From Acidisphaera sp. S103 (GTDB lineage: Bacteria > Pseudomonadota > Alphaproteobacteria > Acetobacterales > Acetobacteraceae): 64,000 nt of DNA. The number at the start of each line of letters is the position of its first letter. Position 1 is the stretch's first letter. Made by a program: the position numbers and the translations under genes. The notes under the pieces are model-generated. The model was not told the DNA's origin, did no database searches, and was given only the letters and a program-made list of their open reading frames with translations. Of this stretch, positions 19,433 through 27,650 are shown in pieces. The stretch covers positions 1 to 64,000 of the forward strand of contig NZ_LMUJ01000030.1 of assembly GCF_009765975.1 (NCBI RefSeq). Reading direction: 5' to 3'.

Positions 19433-21271
19433 ATGTCCGGGTTCAACCGGTATGTCGCCACGCCGCTGCTGCGGCTGACCGACGCGATCGCCGCGCTGCT
19501 GCTGGCGGCCGACCTGCTGGTGGTCGCTGGTTCGGTGCTGTCCCGCACCATGCTGGACGCGCCGTGGGAGTGGGCGGACGACGTGGCGCGCGGCCTGATG
19601 GTGGCGCTGAGCTTCTTCGGCGCCGCCGGCGCGCTGGCCCGCGGCGACAATGTCGGCGTGGCGTTCTTCGTGGAGAAATTCCCGCCGCGCGCCCGCCGGC
19701 TGACCGATGCGCTGAACGCGGTGCTGGTGGTGGTGATCACCGGCAACATCGCGTTCTACGCACTGCAACTCGGGCAGTTCACCACCGGCCAGACCACCGG
19801 ATCGGGCCTGCCGCTGGAGCTGACCTTCTACCCGATGGGCGTCGGCGCGGTCTTCATGGCGCTGTTCGCGTTGTTCCAGGCCGGACGCCACGCGGCGAAG
19901 GACCTTGCTTTGTCCGTCGTCGCGGTCGCGGTGGTGACGGCGGCCTGGTTCGTCTGGACCAGTTTCGCCCCCGACAGCCTGCCCAGCCCCGGCCCGCTGA
20001 TGCTGGCTGGCTTCGTCGTCTGCCTGGTCGGCGGGGTGCCGATCGGCTTCGCCCTCGCGCTGTCGGCGCTGATCTATCTGTGGGTGTCGGGCACCCTGCC
20101 CGGCGTGATCTTCGCCCAGCAGATGGCGCGCGGCATCGACAATTTCGTGCTGCTGGCCATCCCGTTCTTCATCCTCGTCGGCTACCTGATGGAGGCGAAC
20201 GGCATGTCCGTCCGCCTGATCGAACTGCTGGAACGCCTCGTCGGCCGGATGCGCGGCGGGCTGAACGTGGTGATGGTGCTGGCGATGGTGATCTTCTCCG
20301 GCATTTCCGGGTCGAAGATGGCCGACGTCGCCGCAGTCGGGTCGGTGCTGATCCCGGCCGCTCGTAAGTCGAAGCAGAATCCGGGTGCGGCGGTGGCGCT
20401 GCTGGCCGGATCGGCGGTGATGGCGGAGACGATTCCGCCCTGCATCAACCTGATCATCCTCGGTTTCGTTGCCAACCTTTCGATCGGCGGGCTGTTCATG
20501 GCCGGGCTGCTGCCAGCCGGGCTGATGGCGCTGGCGCTGATTGCGTCAGCGGTGATTTTCGGCGCCAAGACGGCGCTGGTGCCCGAGGATGACGGCCCGC
20601 GCACGCCGCTGGGCAAATTGTGGGGCGGCGCGGCGGTCACGCTGGGGCTGATCGTCATCATCTTCGGCGGTTTCCGCACCGGGTTCGCGACGGCCACCGA
20701 GATTTCTGCTTTTGCCGCGCTGTATGCGTTGATCGTCGGGGGTGTGGTGTTCCGCGAACTGGGGCCGCGCGCGGCGCTGCACAGCTTCGTCAATGCGGCG
20801 ACCCGGTCCGGCCTGGTGCTGTTCATCGTCGCGGCCGCTCAGTCGTTGGCGTTCATGCTGACGTTGCAGCAGGTGCCGCATATGCTGGCCGAGGCGATGA
20901 TCGCGCTGTCCGCCACCAGCGGCGCCTGGGTGTTCATGCTGCTGTCGATCGCCATCCTGATCGTGATGGGGTCGGTGCTGGAGGGCGCGGCCGCGCTGAT
21001 CATCTTCGGCCCGCTGCTGGTGCCGGTCGCGGTGCAGCTTGGTATCGGGTCGTTGCACTACGGGGTCGTCCTGGTCATCGCCATGGGGATCGGGTTGTTT
21101 GCCCCGCCGTTGGGGTTGGGGCTGTACGGCGCCTGCCTGATCGGCGGTGTGCCAATCGAGGTTACCGTCAAGCCGATGCTGGGGTATCTGGGGCTGCTGC
21201 TGGCGTGCCTGCTGGTGATCGCGTTCGTGCCGGGGATTACGCTGTGGCTGCCGCATGCGCTGGGGTATTAG
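19433..21271 (+). CDS. Fused TRAP transporter permease DctQ-DctM
   Basis: 612-residue fusion of the small (DctQ, four helices, about residues 1-165) and large (DctM, about 180-612) membrane subunits. The DctQ part contains WEWADDVARGLMVALSFFGAA; the DctM part has IPFFILVGYLMEANGMS and FSGISGSKMADVAAVGSVLIPA, both family signatures. It imports the solute bound by DctP using a Na+ or H+ gradient. Such DctQM fusions are known. The ATG at 19433 lies one base after the dctP stop and is preferred over an in-frame ATG at 19406 inside dctP. Confidence 0.94.
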   Translation: MSGFNRYVATPLLRLTDAIAALLLAADLLVVAGSVLSRTMLDAPWEWADDVARGLMVALSFFGAAGALARGDNVGVAFFVEKFPPRARRLTDALNAVLVVVITGNIAFYALQLGQFTTGQTTGSGLPLELTFYPMGVGAVFMALFALFQAGRHAAKDLALSVVAVAVVTAAWFVWTSFAPDSLPSPGPLMLAGFVVCLVGGVPIGFALALSALIYLWVSGTLPGVIFAQQMARGIDNFVLLAIPFFILVGYLMEANGMSVRLIELLERLVGRMRGGLNVVMVLAMVIFSGISGSKMADVAAVGSVLIPAARKSKQNPGAAVALLAGSAVMAETIPPCINLIILGFVANLSIGGLFMAGLLPAGLMALALIASAVIFGAKTALVPEDDGPRTPLGKLWGGAAVTLGLIVIIFGGFRTGFATATEISAFAALYALIVGGVVFRELGPRAALHSFVNAATRSGLVLFIVAAAQSLAFMLTLQQVPHMLAEAMIALSATSGAWVFMLLSIAILIVMGSVLEGAAALIIFGPLLVPVAVQLGIGSLHYGVVLVIAMGIGLFAPPLGLGLYGACLIGGVPIEVTVKPMLGYLGLLLACLLVIAFVPGITLWLPHALGY

Positions 21272-21308
21272 TTTCCATCGGCAGCCCAACCTGTGGCGAT
21301 GGCTTTCT

Positions 21309-21466
21309 TTTTTTAAGGCGGATTAGCGGGATGAAGGGGGGATGAAGGGGATTGTTTTGCGATCAGGCTTGGGTGGGAATGCGGCGGATCTCGACTTTGG
21401 GGTCCGCCGTCCACAACCACAAATCCCCTTCATCCCCCCTTCATCCCGCTAATCCGCCTTAAAAAA
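21309..21466. repeat. Perfect 45-bp inverted repeat (element 2)
   Basis: Left arm 21309-21353 and right arm 21422-21466 are perfect reverse complements over 45 bp, spacer 68 bases, total 158 bp. The arm is made of a T6 run, AAGGCGGATTAGCG and then GGGATGAAGGGG-type words repeated; GGAT recurs at steps of 9, 11 and 9 bases. The spacer has its own small stem GGCGGA/TCCGCC. It lies between dctQM and hisC and could act as a bidirectional terminator (T-run at the outer edge of the arm), but the length and word structure match the other long inverted repeats in this window. Confidence 0.9.
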
Positions 21467-21523
21467 TGCTTGCCGACGCCTGAAGGGGCGGAACCTGTCA
21501 CCACATCCTGATGGACACGATCG

Positions 21524-22588
21524 ATGAGCCGGTTCTGGAGCAGCCTGACCCACACCCTGAAACCCTATGTGCCGGGCGAGCAGCCTCGCATGGCGGACCT
21601 GGTCAAGCTCAACACCAACGAAAGTCCGATCGGCCCTTCGCCACGCGTGCTGGAGGCGATCCGGACCGAGGCGGCCGACACGCTGCGCCTGTATCCCGAT
21701 CCGGAGGCTGTCGCGCTGCGAACAGCGTTGGCCGCTTACCATCGGGTGGATGCCAAGCAGGTGTTCGTCGGCAACGGGTCGGATGAGGTGCTGGCGCACG
21801 CATTCGTTGCTCTGCTGAAGCACGATGCGCCGTTGCTTTTCCCTGACATCACCTACAGTTTCTATCCGGTCTATTGCCGGCTGTTCGATATCGCGCACGA
21901 AACGGTGCCGCTGGACGACGCGATGGGTGTGCGTGTCGCCGACTATTGTCGGCCGGCCGGTGCGATCATCGTGCCCAATCCCAACGCGCCCACGGGGATC
22001 GCGCTGTCACGGGCGCAGATCGAAACGCTGCTGACGGACCATCCCGACATCCCGGTGGTGATCGACGAAGCCTATGTCGATTTCGGCGCCGAGACCGCCA
22101 TTCCGCTCGTCGCCGACCACCCGAACCTGCTGGTGGTGCAGACCATGTCCAAGTCGCGTGCGCTGGCCGGGCTGCGCGTCGGTTATGCAATCGGCGACGC
22201 CGGTCTGATCGAGGCGTTGACCCGCGTCAAAGACAGCTTCAACTCCTATCCGCTCGGTCGCGTGGCCCAGGCGGGCGCCATCGCCTCGATCGAGGACGAG
22301 GCGTATTTCCAGGACAGCCGGACGCAGGTGATCGCCGGCCGCCGGCGGCTGAATGAGGGCCTGGCGCAACGCGGCTTTAGGGTTCTTCCGTCCGCAGCCA
22401 ACTTCGTCTTCGCGCGTCACCCGGGGTATGAGGGCGCCGCGCTGGCAGCCGCATTACGTGAACGCGCGGTGATCGTCCGGCATTTCACCGCGCCCCGGAT
22501 TTCGGACTATCTGCGGATCACCGTGGGCAGCGAGGCACAGATCGACCGGCTGATGTCGGCGTTGTCGGATATCCTGGAGGGTTCGTGA
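21524..22588 (+). CDS. hisC: Histidinol-phosphate aminotransferase
   Basis: 354-residue fold-type I PLP aminotransferase converting imidazole acetol phosphate to L-histidinol phosphate in histidine synthesis. Motifs: [13 protein letters not shown] near residue 28, [11 protein letters not shown] (about 150-160), DEAYVDFG, and the PLP lysine in [15 protein letters not shown] (Lys210). Many alphaproteobacteria have a second HisC-like aromatic aminotransferase, so phenylalanine/tyrosine transamination is possible. It stands alone here, away from other his genes. An 82-base 3' overlap with a degenerate antitoxin frame on the other strand follows. Confidence 0.93.
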   Translation: MSRFWSSLTHTLKPYVPGEQPRMADLVKLNTNESPIGPSPRVLEAIRTEAADTLRLYPDPEAVALRTALAAYHRVDAKQVFVGNGSDEVLAHAFVALLKHDAPLLFPDITYSFYPVYCRLFDIAHETVPLDDAMGVRVADYCRPAGAIIVPNPNAPTGIALSRAQIETLLTDHPDIPVVIDEAYVDFGAETAIPLVADHPNLLVVQTMSKSRALAGLRVGYAIGDAGLIEALTRVKDSFNSYPLGRVAQAGAIASIEDEAYFQDSRTQVIAGRRRLNEGLAQRGFRVLPSAANFVFARHPGYEGAALAAALRERAVIVRHFTAPRISDYLRITVGSEAQIDRLMSALSDILEGS

Positions 22589-22728
22589 TGCGACGCGGCG
22601 GCCTGGGATAGCTTCTGGTCGCGCCGCGCTTCATCAAGGTCTATCTGTTCCCGCAGACAAACGGCTTCGGATCGGGCTTCCGGCGTCATACGGGCGCGCA
22701 ACATTGCGAATGGGTACATGCCGGTCAT
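22507..22728 (-). pseudogene. Truncated XRE-family antitoxin/HTH regulator remnant
   Basis: 73-codon frame on the minus strand with a strong AGGAGG ribosome-binding site 6 bases before its ATG at 22728. Residues 14-43 (RMTPEARSEAVCLREQ, then DEARRDQKLSQ) resemble the N terminus of XRE/HigA-type antitoxins, in which a MTPEAR...LRxxRxLSQ segment leads into the helix-turn-helix. Here the helix-turn-helix itself is missing: after LSQ the frame runs into the antisense of the hisC 3' end. No toxin gene is seen upstream. Most likely the 5' remnant of an antitoxin gene cut off by a deletion; expression of the short product cannot be excluded. Confidence 0.4.
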
Positions 22729-22817
22729 TGTCGTCCTCCTGGTGCAATGCCGTTAAATACTCGTCGCGACCCACCGCTTGGCGGCCGTGAACCCTGCATC
22801 ATCCCGGTAGATCGGAA

Positions 22818-23007
22818 AGCAAGCAAGAATGACGCGGAGTTGGCGGTGTTTGCGCGGAGTTTCGCGAAGTAGTGTCCAGCCCTCCTTCGGGTTCGATGCC
22901 AGTAGCGGATATTCCGCGATTCAGACGTACGAGCGACCGACGAAAAATTTCTTCTCCGCGAAACACCGCGTGAACTCAGCGCAACTCCGCGTCATTCTTG
23001 ATTGCTT
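22818..23007. repeat. Long inverted repeat with CGCGGAGT words (element 3)
   Basis: The left arm (about 22818-22868) and right arm (about 22953-23007) form an imperfect inverted repeat containing a perfect 19-bp core, CAAGAATGACGCGGAGTTG at 22824-22842 and its complement at 22982-23000. The arms repeat CGCGGAGTT-like words about every 10-20 bases (GACGCGGAGTT, GCGCGGAGTTTCGCG). A 70-codon plus-strand frame at 22829-23041 runs across it but has no domain or ribosome-binding site. The gap 22729-23101 contains this element and nothing else that I recognise. Confidence 0.75.
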
Positions 23008-23101
23008 GGCTGCCAACAGCACCGACGGATCGCAGATGTGAAACAGCACTGTACCAATGCCACCAGAGCAAAACCCAATGGCTGGCGATCCCACGTTCAA
23101 A

Positions 23102-24223
23102 TCACTGAAGCGTCTTCGCTACGCGGAACCCAATACTGTTGGAACCGGAATAAGAATCGTGCCACAATCTTACCGCTGAGCGCGAATGCCACGAAACGGA
23201 CAGCCAGGAGGCACCGCGCACAACCCTCGTGGTACAGCCTTCCTTTTCGTGAGGGCTGCCGTCCGAGGGCGCGTTCAGGTAGCTATCCATCCAGCAATCC
23301 TCTGCCCATTGCTCCGCATTCCCCAGCGCATCGTACAGGCCGAACGGGTTGGGCGGGAAACGATCGACCGGGACGGTTTTCTTCTCGTAAGACGAACCGC
23401 AACAGCGTGGATAAATCATGACGATCCGGCCATCGCTAATCGCTGGCACCAGCCGGTTCGTGGCGGCATCGCAGTCCATGCACTTCGCGTGATTGCCGCC
23501 GATCCCATCCCCCCACCATCGCGCGGTCTGGGTTCCCGCTCGGATCGCGTACTCCAGTTCGGCTTCGGTCGGTAAACGGTATGGGCCATCCTTGGGCCTC
23601 GGCCCCGCGCCGTTGATCTTCCCATTGAGCCAGAGAATATAAGCCTTCGCATCGCTCCAGCTTATGCAGACGACGGGATCACGATCTGTCTGGTCGAACC
23701 ATGGGTCCGACCATCTGTTCGATGGGCCGGCAGAACGCCCGCGGCGGTTCTCGTTCCAGCACGGTTCCGTCCAATATCCGGTCTCTCTCACAAAAACAGA
23801 ATATTCACTTTTGGTAACGAGATCTTTTCCCAGCGCGAAATCCCTGGCAATCGTAACCGGATGCTGGGGATGCTCGTAGGAGAACAGCTTGCTCGCTCTT
23901 GAGCGCGTATCGAGCCCCAGCCAGGTCAAAAGGCCAGGGTTATCAGGCGGGACAATCGCCAGGTCTCGCTTCGTGGCTGCGTCGGATGATCCCATGAGGA
24001 AATGTCCGGCCGGGATGACGACCATTTCCGGGCAGTCAGAACAATCGCGGAAGCTATTTGCAGGATGAAGGTCCTGTGCCCTGGAACGACCGCCGGCAAC
24101 GACGACGCCCAATATCAGAACGACGATTGCTGATAGTCTCCACCGGACCCGACCGGATGATCGAGGCGACGCCTGCCCGCCGAACACTGGCCGCCGCGCC
24201 AGCATCTCCCTGTTGCGCCCCAC
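23102..24223 (-). CDS. SUMF1/formylglycine-generating-enzyme-like exported protein
   Basis: 373-residue protein with an N-terminal signal/membrane segment (about residues 29-48, ending RAQ) and a sulfatase-modifying-factor (FGE-sulfatase) domain: MVVIPAGHFLMGSS, RLPTEAELEYAIRAGT, NPFGLYDALGNAEQWAEDCW and RVVRGASW...GFRVA. In genuine aerobic FGE the segment after RGGSW/Y carries two copper-binding cysteines; here it reads LSVSWHSRSAV, with serine/histidine instead, so formylglycine synthesis is unlikely and a binding or structural role is more probable. No sulfatase gene is nearby. The start could be either of two in-frame ATGs seven codons apart. Next to inverted-repeat element 3. Confidence 0.87.
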   Translation of the reverse strand: MGRNREMLARRPVFGGQASPRSSGRVRWRLSAIVVLILGVVVAGGRSRAQDLHPANSFRDCSDCPEMVVIPAGHFLMGSSDAATKRDLAIVPPDNPGLLTWLGLDTRSRASKLFSYEHPQHPVTIARDFALGKDLVTKSEYSVFVRETGYWTEPCWNENRRGRSAGPSNRWSDPWFDQTDRDPVVCISWSDAKAYILWLNGKINGAGPRPKDGPYRLPTEAELEYAIRAGTQTARWWGDGIGGNHAKCMDCDAATNRLVPAISDGRIVMIYPRCCGSSYEKKTVPVDRFPPNPFGLYDALGNAEQWAEDCWMDSYLNAPSDGSPHEKEGCTTRVVRGASWLSVSWHSRSAVRLWHDSYSGSNSIGFRVAKTLQ

Positions 24224-24233
24224 CGCCTAACCC

Positions 24234-25289
24234 CTACCGCCCCGTCCACTCCCGCCACAGCAGCATCAGCGCCGCCATGATCGCCGGCCCCAGGAACAGG
24301 CCCAGCAGCCCCCACGTCTCCACCCCGCCCAAAATCCCCAGCAGCACCCACAGGAACGGCAGCCGCGTCGCGCCGCCGATCAGCACCGGGCGGACGAAAT
24401 GGTCGGCGACGAACGTCACCACGAACCCCAGCACCAGGATGGCGATCGTCCACGCCACCATTTCCTGCGCCAGCAGGATCAGCGCGGCAATGCCGAACAC
24501 CAGCGGCGCGCCGAACGGCACCATCGCCGCGATCGCGGTGAACAGCCCGAACAGAGTGGGATGCGGCACCCCGGCGACCAGATAGCCGATGCCCAGGATG
24601 AACCCCTCCCCCAGCCCGACCAGCACCAGCCCGTCCACCGTCCCATGCACCGACGCGATAATCTGCCGGCCGATCCGTTCCCCCGCGGGTCCGAACGCAC
24701 GCGCGCTGGCCCGCAGCATCTGGTCGCCCAGGCGGTCGCCGTCCTTGAACAGGAAGAACAGAGTCAGCAGCGTGAAGCCGAACAGCACGATGCGGTGGGC
24801 GATATTGGCGCCCAGTTCGCCGCTGCTCGACACGAACGACGACTCCCGAGCGCGTTGCAGCAGCGCCTTCGCGGATTCGGGGTTGGTCAGGTTTTCGTCC
24901 CACCACGTCGTGGCCTGCTGGCTGCCGATCGGCAGGTGGCTCAGCCAGGCGGGCGGCGGCATGCCCTCGGTGCGGGCCTTGGCGAGGCTGTCGTAGACGC
25001 CATGCACCTCCCGCCCCGCCTGCACGGCGACCAGGATCAGCGGGATGATGAACACCAGTGCCAGGCCCAGGGTGAACACCGACGGCAGCAGGATGTTGTG
25101 CTTGCCCGGCGGCCAGCGGCGCACCGCGCGCTGGTACAGCGGCCAGACGGCGATCGCCAGGATGGCGGCCCAGATCAGCGCCGGCAGATACCGGTGCAGC
25201 GTCCACAGCCCCAGCGCCGTCAGCAGCAGCGACAGGACCAGCTTCGCCGCCTGCTGCGGGCGGGATGCACCGTCGGGGGCCTCAGTCAC
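24234..25289 (-). CDS. AI-2E family transporter (PerM/TqsA-like permease)
   Basis: 351-residue integral membrane protein of the AI-2E transporter family, whose members include autoinducer-2 exporters and Na+/H+ antiporters; the real substrate cannot be read from sequence. Hydrophobic pairs near the N terminus (about residues 15-50), a helix at 65-90, a soluble insert, then the conserved FLFKDGDRLGDQML followed by five to six helices including GVPHPTLFGLFTAIAAMVPFGAPLVFG. It overlaps the upstream small membrane-protein gene by ATGA, so the two are likely produced together. Confidence 0.9.
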   Translation of the reverse strand: MTEAPDGASRPQQAAKLVLSLLLTALGLWTLHRYLPALIWAAILAIAVWPLYQRAVRRWPPGKHNILLPSVFTLGLALVFIIPLILVAVQAGREVHGVYDSLAKARTEGMPPPAWLSHLPIGSQQATTWWDENLTNPESAKALLQRARESSFVSSSGELGANIAHRIVLFGFTLLTLFFLFKDGDRLGDQMLRASARAFGPAGERIGRQIIASVHGTVDGLVLVGLGEGFILGIGYLVAGVPHPTLFGLFTAIAAMVPFGAPLVFGIAALILLAQEMVAWTIAILVLGFVVTFVADHFVRPVLIGGATRLPFLWVLLGILGGVETWGLLGLFLGPAIMAALMLLWREWTGR

Positions 25290-25741
25290 GGTGCGCGCCT
25301 GCCCGGCGGATAGGGCGGCGGCGGTTGGTCACGGCGGGACGGCGCGGCGCTCAGGCGCTGGGTCATCACCGCAGCGCCGGTCGCCACCAGGATCAGCGCC
25401 GCCAGCCAGCGGCTGATCGGGGCAGGCGCGAAATCGTAGGGCCGCCAGACCAGGACCAGGAACACCAGCGAGACCACCACCAGCGCGCCGATACCGCGGT
25501 GTCCACGCTGCGACGCCATGAACGCCAGCACCGCGAACACCACGTACAGCGCGATCGCCAGCGCCCGTATCACGCCATAGGTTTGCGCCCCCAGCGCCGC
25601 GACCAGCGAGCGGAACGCCGCGTCGATCCCGTCGATCAGGTTCCAGCAGGCGTCGAGGAACCGATCGGGACCGATCACATACAACGCCACCGCCAACACC
25701 AGGCCACCGGCCCAGATCATCAGAAGACTGCCTCGCCGCAC
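25286..25741 (-). CDS. Small multi-pass membrane protein of unknown function
   Basis: 151 residues from the GTG at 25741 (AAGGCGG upstream), with three or four hydrophobic helices (about residues 5-25, 55-80, 85-105 and 112-128) and a proline/arginine-rich tail RRDQPPPPYPPGRRAP. No recognisable domain. A longer in-frame start at 25813 would add 24 polar residues and is less likely. It overlaps the AI-2E transporter gene by 4 bases (ATGA), so a link to that permease is the only functional clue. Confidence 0.65.
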   Translation of the reverse strand: MRRGSLLMIWAGGLVLAVALYVIGPDRFLDACWNLIDGIDAAFRSLVAALGAQTYGVIRALAIALYVVFAVLAFMASQRGHRGIGALVVVSLVFLVLVWRPYDFAPAPISRWLAALILVATGAAVMTQRLSAAPSRRDQPPPPYPPGRRAP

Positions 25742-25927
25742 GACACCGCCTTGGTTGCAGATTGGAATAATGGTTCTACGCGATTCCCGCCGATCCCGCA
25801 CGTCAGGCGACACGATCGTGATTTAGCCCTTGCGCACGCGGCGGGATGGGTGAAACTGCCATGGTAACGCGGCGGTGACCGCGAGGGAGGAAGCGCAGTG
25901 CTCGTTTCCTGTGCGGAGATACCTGCC

Positions 25928-27556
25928 ATGCCCGACGACCTGCACCACCTCTCCATCACCGATGCCGCTCGTTTGATCGAGCAGCGGCGCCTGTCGCCGG
26001 TGGACCTGACCCAGGCCTACCTGGATCGGATCGCGGCCTATGACCCGCAGTTGAACGCCTATCTGCTGGTGACGGCCGATCGGGCGCTGGACGCGGCTCG
26101 GGATGCCGAGACCGAGATCGCCGCCGGCCGGTATCGCGGCCCGATGCACGGCATTCCGTTCGCGTTGAAGGACATCTACTGCACCAACGGGATCCGCACG
26201 ACGTGCCATTCCCGCACCCGCGAGACCTATGTGCCCGGGTTCGACGCTACCACGGTGGCCAAGCTGCACCAGGCGGGCGCGGTGCTGCTGGGCAAGCTGT
26301 CCACCCATGAATTCGCCCATGGCGGGCCGTCTTTCGATCTGCCCTGGCCGGCGGCTCGCAACCCATGGAACCGCGAATACGCCACGGGAGGCTCGTCAAG
26401 CGGGTCCGGCGCCGCCGTCGCCGCGGGTTTGGCGCCGGGTGCGCTGGGGTCGGACACCGGCGGGTCGATCCGCAATCCGGCCGGGCTGTGCGGGCTGGTG
26501 GGGCTGAAGCCGACCTATGGGCTGGTCAGCCGGTCGGGCGTGTTCACCAATAGCTTCAGCTACGACCATGCCGGCCCGATGGCTTGGACGGTGGAGGACT
26601 GCGCGATCATGCTGCAGGCGATCGCCGGGCATGACGCGAAGGACCCTGCCAGCGCCCGCCATCCGGTGCCGGATTACAGAGCGGAATTGTCCGCCGGGGT
26701 GAAGGGGCTGCGCATCGGCGTGCTGCGGCATTTGTACGAGGACGACATCCCCGTCCCCGCATCGCTGAAAGCCGCTTTGGACCAGGCCTACGACGTGCTG
26801 CGCGGCCTGGGCGCCACCGTCGAGGATGCTCGTATTCGTCCCGCCTCCGACTACCACGCGGTGAAGATCACCGGCGCGGAGACCGAGTTGTTCGCCGTCC
26901 ACGAACCCGTCCTGCGGACTCGCCTGAACGATTTCGGTGCCGATTTCCTGGGACGAGCGTTGGGTGCTCTGCTGATCAGCGGGCCGGACTACATGCAGGC
27001 GTCGCGCCAGCGCCGGGTGATGATCGACGAAATGGCGCCGCTGTATGCGAAATACGACGTGCTGGTCACCGCCGGGCCGGGTCCAGCGTCGCGGCTGGAT
27101 GCGTGGCGGACGCTGAGTTTCTGGCGCAACAACAACATCACCGCGCCGTTCAACGTGACCGGCAGCCCGGCGCTGGTGCAGTGCATCGGCTTCACCGATG
27201 ACGGACTGCCGCTGTCGATGCAGGTGGTCGGCCGGCCGTTCGCCGACGCGACGGTGCTGCGGGTGGCGAAGGCGTATGAGGACGCCACCCCCTGGCGGCA
27301 GCGGCGCCCGGTGCTGAACCCGAACGCTGCGTTGTTGCCCGCTCCGCCGGTCCCCGAACCAGCGAAAGCCGAGATCAGCCGCATGCGGCGCGACGAGATC
27401 GCCGTGATGTGCAAGCGCCGCGGCCTGACCGTGCCCGAAAACCACTTCGAGCAGCTCTGCGCGACAGTGCCCTATATTGAGGAGATGGTCGGCCACCTCG
27501 GCCGGTCATGGGACTTCACCGATGAGCCGTCGAGCGTGTTCCAGTTCGGGGGTTAA
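25928..27556 (+). CDS. Amidase (amidase-signature family)
   Basis: 542-residue amidase-signature hydrolase that cleaves a carbon-nitrogen amide bond. The Ser-cisSer-Lys triad is visible: Lys81 in FALKDIYCTNG, the cis serine at about 156-157 in ATGGSSSGSG and nucleophile Ser180 in GSDTGGSIRNPA. After the catalytic domain a C-terminal helical extension (about residues 470-542) follows, seen in some GatA/AtzF-like enzymes; function of that extension is unknown to me. No GatB/GatC partner genes adjoin, so it is not the tRNA amidotransferase. The ATG at 25928 has GGAGAT upstream. It precedes the hydantoinase genes and may act in the same amide-degrading pathway. Confidence 0.93.
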   Translation: MPDDLHHLSITDAARLIEQRRLSPVDLTQAYLDRIAAYDPQLNAYLLVTADRALDAARDAETEIAAGRYRGPMHGIPFALKDIYCTNGIRTTCHSRTRETYVPGFDATTVAKLHQAGAVLLGKLSTHEFAHGGPSFDLPWPAARNPWNREYATGGSSSGSGAAVAAGLAPGALGSDTGGSIRNPAGLCGLVGLKPTYGLVSRSGVFTNSFSYDHAGPMAWTVEDCAIMLQAIAGHDAKDPASARHPVPDYRAELSAGVKGLRIGVLRHLYEDDIPVPASLKAALDQAYDVLRGLGATVEDARIRPASDYHAVKITGAETELFAVHEPVLRTRLNDFGADFLGRALGALLISGPDYMQASRQRRVMIDEMAPLYAKYDVLVTAGPGPASRLDAWRTLSFWRNNNITAPFNVTGSPALVQCIGFTDDGLPLSMQVVGRPFADATVLRVAKAYEDATPWRQRRPVLNPNAALLPAPPVPEPAKAEISRMRRDEIAVMCKRRGLTVPENHFEQLCATVPYIEEMVGHLGRSWDFTDEPSSVFQFGG

Positions 27557-27559
27557 GCC

Positions 27560-27592
27560 CGTCATTGCGAGGAGCGCGGCGACGCGGCAATC
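27560..27592. repeat. Dispersed GTCATTGCGAGGAGCG-type repeat
   Basis: A copy of the widely scattered bacterial intergenic sequence CGTCATTGCGAGGAGCG followed by GCGACGCGGCAAT. It pairs partly with itself (ATTGCGAGG... / ...GCGGCAAT). It lies in the 94-base gap between the amidase and hydantoinase A genes. Only one copy was noticed in this window. Confidence 0.6.
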
Positions 27593-27650
27593 TCCGGCCA
27601 ACCGCGTCCTACCCAACCGGGACGCATCAACCACACCCTAAGGACTCCGG

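Noticed and set aside
22829-23041. 70-codon frame across inverted-repeat element 3
   Set aside because: It only reads the repeat arms and loop; no ribosome-binding site, no similarity to known proteins.
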